Of a DNA stretch of 20,801 bases, positions 19,067 through 20,801 are shown piece by piece. The position numbers and the translations under genes were made by a program. Under the pieces are notes generated by a model. That model had not been told where the DNA came from, did not search any database, and saw nothing but the letters and a program-made list of their open reading frames with translations. This DNA comes from Basidiobolus ranarum (lineage: Eukaryota; Basidiobolomycota; Basidiobolomycetes; Basidiobolales): positions 1-20,801 of the forward strand of contig JASJQH010000221.1 in assembly GCA_040143965.1 (NCBI GenBank), written 5' to 3'. Within the stretch, counting starts at the first letter, position 1. The number at the start of each line of letters is the position of its first letter.

Positions 19067-19558
19067 ATGCAAGCTGTACAAACCTTTGGTCGCAAGGTAA
19101 ACATTCGCTCATTATACATATGTACATAAATCCTCCCTTGCTCACCTCTCATCATTCAACATTAGAAAACCGCTACTGCCGTTGCTTTCTGCAAGAGCGG
19201 AAAGGGTATGATCCGTATCAACGGTTCCCCCATCGAACTTGTTGAACCTGAAATCCTTAAATTCAAGGTTTATGAGCCAATCCTCATCCTTGGTGAAGAC
19301 AAGTTCGCCAACGTAGATATTCGTGTTCGCGTTCGTGGTGGTGGTCACACTTCCCAAATCTATGCTATTCGTCAAGCCATTGCCAAGGCCATCGTCGCTT
19401 TCTACCAAAAGTTCGTTGATGAGGCTTCCAAGAAGGAGATCAAGGAGAAGCTTATCGCCTATGACAGAACTTTACTTGTTGCTGATCCCAGACGTTGCGA
19501 ACCCAAGAAATTCGGAGGTCCTGGTGCTCGTGCCAGATACCAAAAATCTTATCGTTAA
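19067..19558 (+). CDS. RPS16: Ribosomal protein uS9 (RPS16)
   Basis: Two exons, 19067-19096 and 19166-19558, with a 69-bp intron (AAG^GTAAAC ... ATTAG, phase 0), giving 140 aa. Small-subunit protein whose C-terminal tail contacts P-site t[63 protein letters not shown] and [20 protein letters not shown] are the conserved stretches, and the protein ends in the invariant RYQKSYR with the tRNA-contacting terminal Arg. The intron falls right after codon 10. AATAAA lies at 19666-19671, about 110 nt after the stop. Confidence 0.98.
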
Positions 19559-20228
19559 TTTATTTTCTTTTCCTTCCCTCATTCGCTGTCAATTCATGGT
19601 GTTTCTCATTTACTCTCATTACTTTTGATACAAACAACCTTGGCTGTTGAGTGAGCATCTTTCCGAATAAAGCGTGCTTTAAAATGAATGTCATTGTGTC
19701 GATCACTTATTTAGTTGATGCTTATATAATCCTGCCTCTTGATGTCCATGATGATATAATGTTGTCTTTCCAGGAATAAACTTGTTCCAGGCCCATGTTA
19801 GTGTAGCCTATCGTAATTGTACATAAATCAGTGATTTTTCTACTCAACATTGCCTAATCCAGTCATTCTTATCTTGGCACATCGAAGCTACCAATTCTAG
19901 CCCATTATTACCGCATTCTTCCGTTTGCATGCCAAATTTCTCTGAGCAATAGAATACTAGTTTCGATCATCTTACATACTGAATTTTATTTCCTTTTTGA
20001 TAGAGAAAACTCGCAATAACCATTTTGAAGTACGTCAGTTTCATAAAACCTCTGATTTATTTATCCTTTCTTAATTGCTCTCTGATACCTACCAGGTGCA
20101 AGTATTTACAGTGAACTCTGAACCTTTACTGAAAAACAGATATATCTCAACTTCCCTGTAAATATATCTACCCATTGACACATTATTTGGTTGAAATTGC
20201 CTACTCTACTTAGTTGTTTGTTAATGTC
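19559..20228. other. Intergenic region between uS9 and the last gene
   Basis: No gene seen in 670 bp. It contains the uS9 polyadenylation signal (19666-19671). Near the right end a plausible 66-bp 5' UTR intron runs from GTACGT at 20030 to CTACCAG at 20095, upstream of the ATG at 20229. An in-frame TAG shortly before that ATG supports it as the start. Confidence 0.5.
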
Positions 20229-20801
20229 ATGAGAACAGCGAATCATTCTGAGCTGGACCTTGAGTACCAGCAGTTAGACGATACGGCGAATCAGCAGAGT
20301 AACTCTAGAAACCAAAGAGAACTGTCTGAAGAGGGCGGTATACCAATAAATTCGAATAGAAAATCGCGACATGACGATGGACCCGAATTGCAAGGATCTT
20401 CTTTAAGTCTTATGACTCCGATCGAAACACATGTTTCAAGAACAAGAGGTCGTAGAAACTCACACACCCCACTGATTAATTCTAAAGTATCCAGTGTTTC
20501 TCCTTCTCCCTCTCCCTCAGTTAATGCCTCCGTCCACTCCTTTTCTCTTCTTGCTGGAAAAACTGATAAACCTTTACCCTTAAGTTTTTCCTCAAGTTTT
20601 CATCGACGTGGTGTAGATAATGACAGTAGTGATACTGAAAGTGACCATAGAAACGACGATTCTTCCGATTCTGAAGAGGAACTTACTGACGATCGTTCTG
20701 AAACGTCTTCCTTAGATGTACGTAGTGTAATTCAATCAGTATCACTTCCAGTCGAAGCTAAAAGTGTGAGCAGAGCCTCATATCCTGAGAGTGTTTTGCG
20801 C
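20229..20801 (+). CDS. Uncharacterised protein, disordered Ser/acidic N-terminal region (partial)
   Basis: Open from ATG 20229 to the window end with no stop, 191 codons and continuing. I do not recognise the family. The visible part looks intrinsically disordered: no hydrophobic core, many Ser, Asn, Asp, Glu and Arg. Features seen are a PSPSPS tract at about residues 97-102, basic patches (SRTRGRRNS, SFHRRG), and an acidic Ser/Asp/Glu run at about 133-163 (DNDSSDTESD, DDSSDSEEEL) of the casein-kinase-2 target kind. RGRRNS also fits a basophilic kinase site. An in-frame TAG upstream supports the start. Such tails occur in front of membrane transporters, signalling proteins and chromatin proteins, so no function is inferred. 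Coding status rests on the long open frame and its biased composition, and there could be an intron near the edge. Confidence 0.65.
   Translation, partial: MRTANHSELDLEYQQLDDTANQQSNSRNQRELSEEGGIPINSNRKSRHDDGPELQGSSLSLMTPIETHVSRTRGRRNSHTPLINSKVSSVSPSPSPSVNASVHSFSLLAGKTDKPLPLSFSSSFHRRGVDNDSSDTESDHRNDDSSDSEEELTDDRSETSSLDVRSVIQSVSLPVEAKSVSRASYPESVLR

Overview
This 20.8 kb window is nuclear DNA of a eukaryote, most likely an early-diverging (non-Dikarya) fungus. Coding exons are joined by short GT-AG introns. The 35 CDS introns I could place run from 51 to 114 bp, often with a CTAAC/TTAAT-like branch site. Intergenic DNA is AT-rich and the standard code is used. The gene set (SWF1-type DHHC transferase, RBD2-type rhomboid, eL13 with fungal features) points to a fungus. 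An intact SNAPC1/SNAP43 homologue and a plant-like run of ten P-type PPR motifs argue against yeasts and most Dikarya. The exact phylum cannot be fixed from this sequence.

Layout, left to right: 3' end of ribosomal protein uL1 (+); mitochondrial alanine aminotransferase (-); rhomboid protease RBD2 (-); type II membrane O-fucosyltransferase-like protein (+); SNAPC1 (+); palmitoyltransferase SWF1 (-); COA8 cytochrome oxidase assembly factor (+); Qb-SNARE VTI1 (+); mitochondrial PPR protein (-); chaperonin subunit CCT6 (+); ribosomal protein eL13 (-); ribosomal protein uS9 (+); and the N-terminal part of a disordered Ser/acidic protein (+) that runs off the right edge. Most multi-exon models were rebuilt by hand from homology, reading frame and splice sites, and each one closes in frame. 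Exon coordinates are given in each entry.

The genes are housekeeping functions and do not form one pathway. Loose themes are translation and folding (uL1, eL13, uS9, CCT6), mitochondria (ALT, COA8, PPR), and the secretory/endomembrane system (RBD2, O-fucosyltransferase-like, SWF1, VTI1). Four intergenic regions are divergent and probably shared promoters: RBD2/O-FucT, SWF1/COA8, PPR/CCT6 and eL13/uS9. I found no tRNA, rRNA, transposon or CRISPR array.

I do not see a new multi-gene system here. The points most worth checking are: the CCT6 start codon split by an intron (AT^G); a PPR array whose code predicts one RNA 10-mer; retention of SNAPc in a fungus; a two-codon first exon in SWF1; competing in-frame splice sites in VTI1; a diverged 48-bp direct repeat near the left end dominated by transitions; and a cluster of GATA sites upstream of ALT.
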